Part shown: positions 7,994-8,415 of the stretch, piece after piece
How positions within the stretch are numbered: position 1 is the first letter of the stretch
Layout of the letters: every line of letters starts with the position of its first letter
Source: Chloroflexales bacterium
GTDB taxonomy: Bacteria; Chloroflexota; Chloroflexia; Chloroflexales; Chloroflexaceae
Reading direction: 5' to 3'
Assembly (NCBI GenBank): GCA_013336035.1
Contig: JAAXUL010000307.1
Span: 1 to 8,415, forward strand
DNA: 8,415 nucleotides
Notes under the pieces: model-generated
Databases searched by the model: none
The model's input: only the letters and a program-made list of their open reading frames with translations
What the model was told of the DNA's origin: nothing
Position numbers and translations under genes: made by a program

Positions 7994-8032
7994 CGCGCTG
8001 GTGCCCTCAGATGACGGCGTTGCCCCAGCGCG
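7994..8032. repeat. 8-bp inverted repeat in the upstream region of the double-receiver kinase
   Basis: CGCGCTGG (7994-8001) and CCAGCGCG (8025-8032) form a perfect 8-bp stem around a 23-base loop, with a possible inner GCC/GGC pairing. It lies about 104-142 bases upstream of the start codon, beyond the possible -10, so it may be an operator or the terminator stem of an upstream gene. There is no adjacent T-run on the - strand. Its role is unknown. Confidence 0.35.
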
Positions 8033-8098
8033 CGCCACCATGCTCTTTCCCGTCGACGGTTGCCCCACGTGATGCGAGCGCAGCGCGACGGGTTCATC

Positions 8099-8273
8099 CT
8101 GAAGCGGCTGCCCTGCCCCGGCGTACGTTCGACGGCGACACCGCCGCCCTGAGCCTCGGCGAGCCGCAAAACCAGGCCCAGGCCGGTGCCGGGGTCCTGG
8201 CGGCTCAGCCGGCTGTCGAGCTGCGCGAAGGGCTGAAACAGCTTCGGCAGATCCTCGGCCGCGATGCCGATCC
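8099..8273 (-). pseudogene. Orphan fragment of a histidine kinase HATPase_c domain
   Basis: Read on the - strand, this stretch encodes the second half of a kinase ATPase domain: IGIAAEDLPKLFQPFAQLDS, then a G2 box (GTGLGL), then VERTPGQGSRF. It matches the same part of the double-receiver kinase (IGIAAEDLPKLFQPFVQLDS; VESTPGQGSRF). There is no N box, no HisKA and no sensor domain. Two residues are missing just after the G2 box (GTGLGL-VLRLAEA against GTGLGLALVLRLAE in the + strand kinase). Similarity starts abruptly at 8273 and ends abruptly at 8099 after GSRF, where the usual SVxLPW ending is replaced by unrelated codons. The frame happens to stay open into the next gene, which could mislead gene callers into adding 93 residues to it. 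It is almost certainly a non-functional relic of a duplicated or deleted kinase. Confidence 0.8.
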
Positions 8274-8280
8274 AATTAGG

Positions 8281-8415
8281 TTATACGATGGGGAGGGCGC
8301 GCGAGCGCACGTCACGGCCAGCGCACAAGCGGATCACAGCCTGCCCGGCCTGGAGCTGGGCCCAGATGCGGCCGGTCTCCTCGAGGGGCAGCCGGGCAGA
8401 GCCGGGCCGCTGGCG
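8281..8415 (-). CDS. C-terminal end of an unidentified reading frame, partial
   Basis: On the - strand an open frame enters from the right edge and ends at a TAA (8283-8281), giving 44 codons. It includes the stretch LPLEETGRIWAQLQAGQAVI and ends in RSRALPIV. The composition (charged helix-like run, then Arg-rich end) would suit the tail of a small DNA-binding or transposase-like protein, but I do not recognise a family. It may equally be a chance frame in GC-rich DNA, since + strand frames are also open here. It abuts the truncated kinase fragment, so if real it may belong to whatever broke that gene. Confidence 0.25.
   Translation of the reverse strand, partial: RQRPGSARLPLEETGRIWAQLQAGQAVIRLCAGRDVRSRALPIV

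Noticed and set aside
7901..8275. 124-codon - strand frame over the orphan ATPase fragment
   Set aside because: It is in a different frame from the one that encodes the recognisable ATPase motifs, so it is a shadow.
1..8415. CRISPR array, tRNA, rRNA, or membrane-spanning sensor domain
   Set aside because: No regularly spaced repeats or cloverleaf-like sequence were seen. None of the kinase translations contains a hydrophobic run long enough for a membrane helix.

Overview
The window is a cluster of soluble, multi-domain sensor histidine kinases in GC-rich DNA. There are three kinase genes: the 3' part of a GAF-HisKA-HATPase-REC hybrid kinase on the + strand, and two complete kinases on the - strand. 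A 175-bp orphan fragment of a fourth kinase ATPase domain lies near the right edge. The high GC, the strings of PAS and GAF domains ending in 'DIT.R/E' linkers, the 'ARLKDEFLA.MSHELRTPL' phosphoacceptor box and the lack of membrane segments all resemble filamentous Chloroflexota (Chloroflexales such as Roseiflexus or Kouleothrix). That placement is inferred from style; no taxonomic marker gene is present.

Layout. 3-1706 (+) is a hybrid kinase whose N-terminus lies outside the window. 1707-1898 is a convergent gap with no gene. 1899-4325 (-) is a kinase with four PAS domains and no receiver. 4338-4425 is a short gap holding a near-palindrome centred on ACACGTGT. 4426-7890 (-) is a PAS-PAS-PAS-GAF-HisKA-HATPase-REC-REC hybrid kinase. 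7891-8098 is its leader, with a ribosome binding site, a possible extended -10 and an 8-bp inverted repeat. 8099-8273 is the orphan ATPase fragment, with sharp edges. 8281-8415 is the C-terminal end of an unidentified reading frame.

The two - strand kinases are probably co-transcribed: same strand, an 88 to 100 bp gap, and no clear terminator between them. The downstream one has no receiver. The upstream one has two receivers but no Hpt or DNA-binding output. They could work together in one phosphorelay, but the final output protein is not in the window. The three catalytic cores are clear paralogues with near-identical blocks at the DNA level, so the locus looks like one that grew by duplication and domain shuffling. 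I found no CRISPR array, tRNA, rRNA or complete mobile element, and nothing that amounts to a clearly new system. The most unusual element is the kinase fragment and its junctions at the right end.
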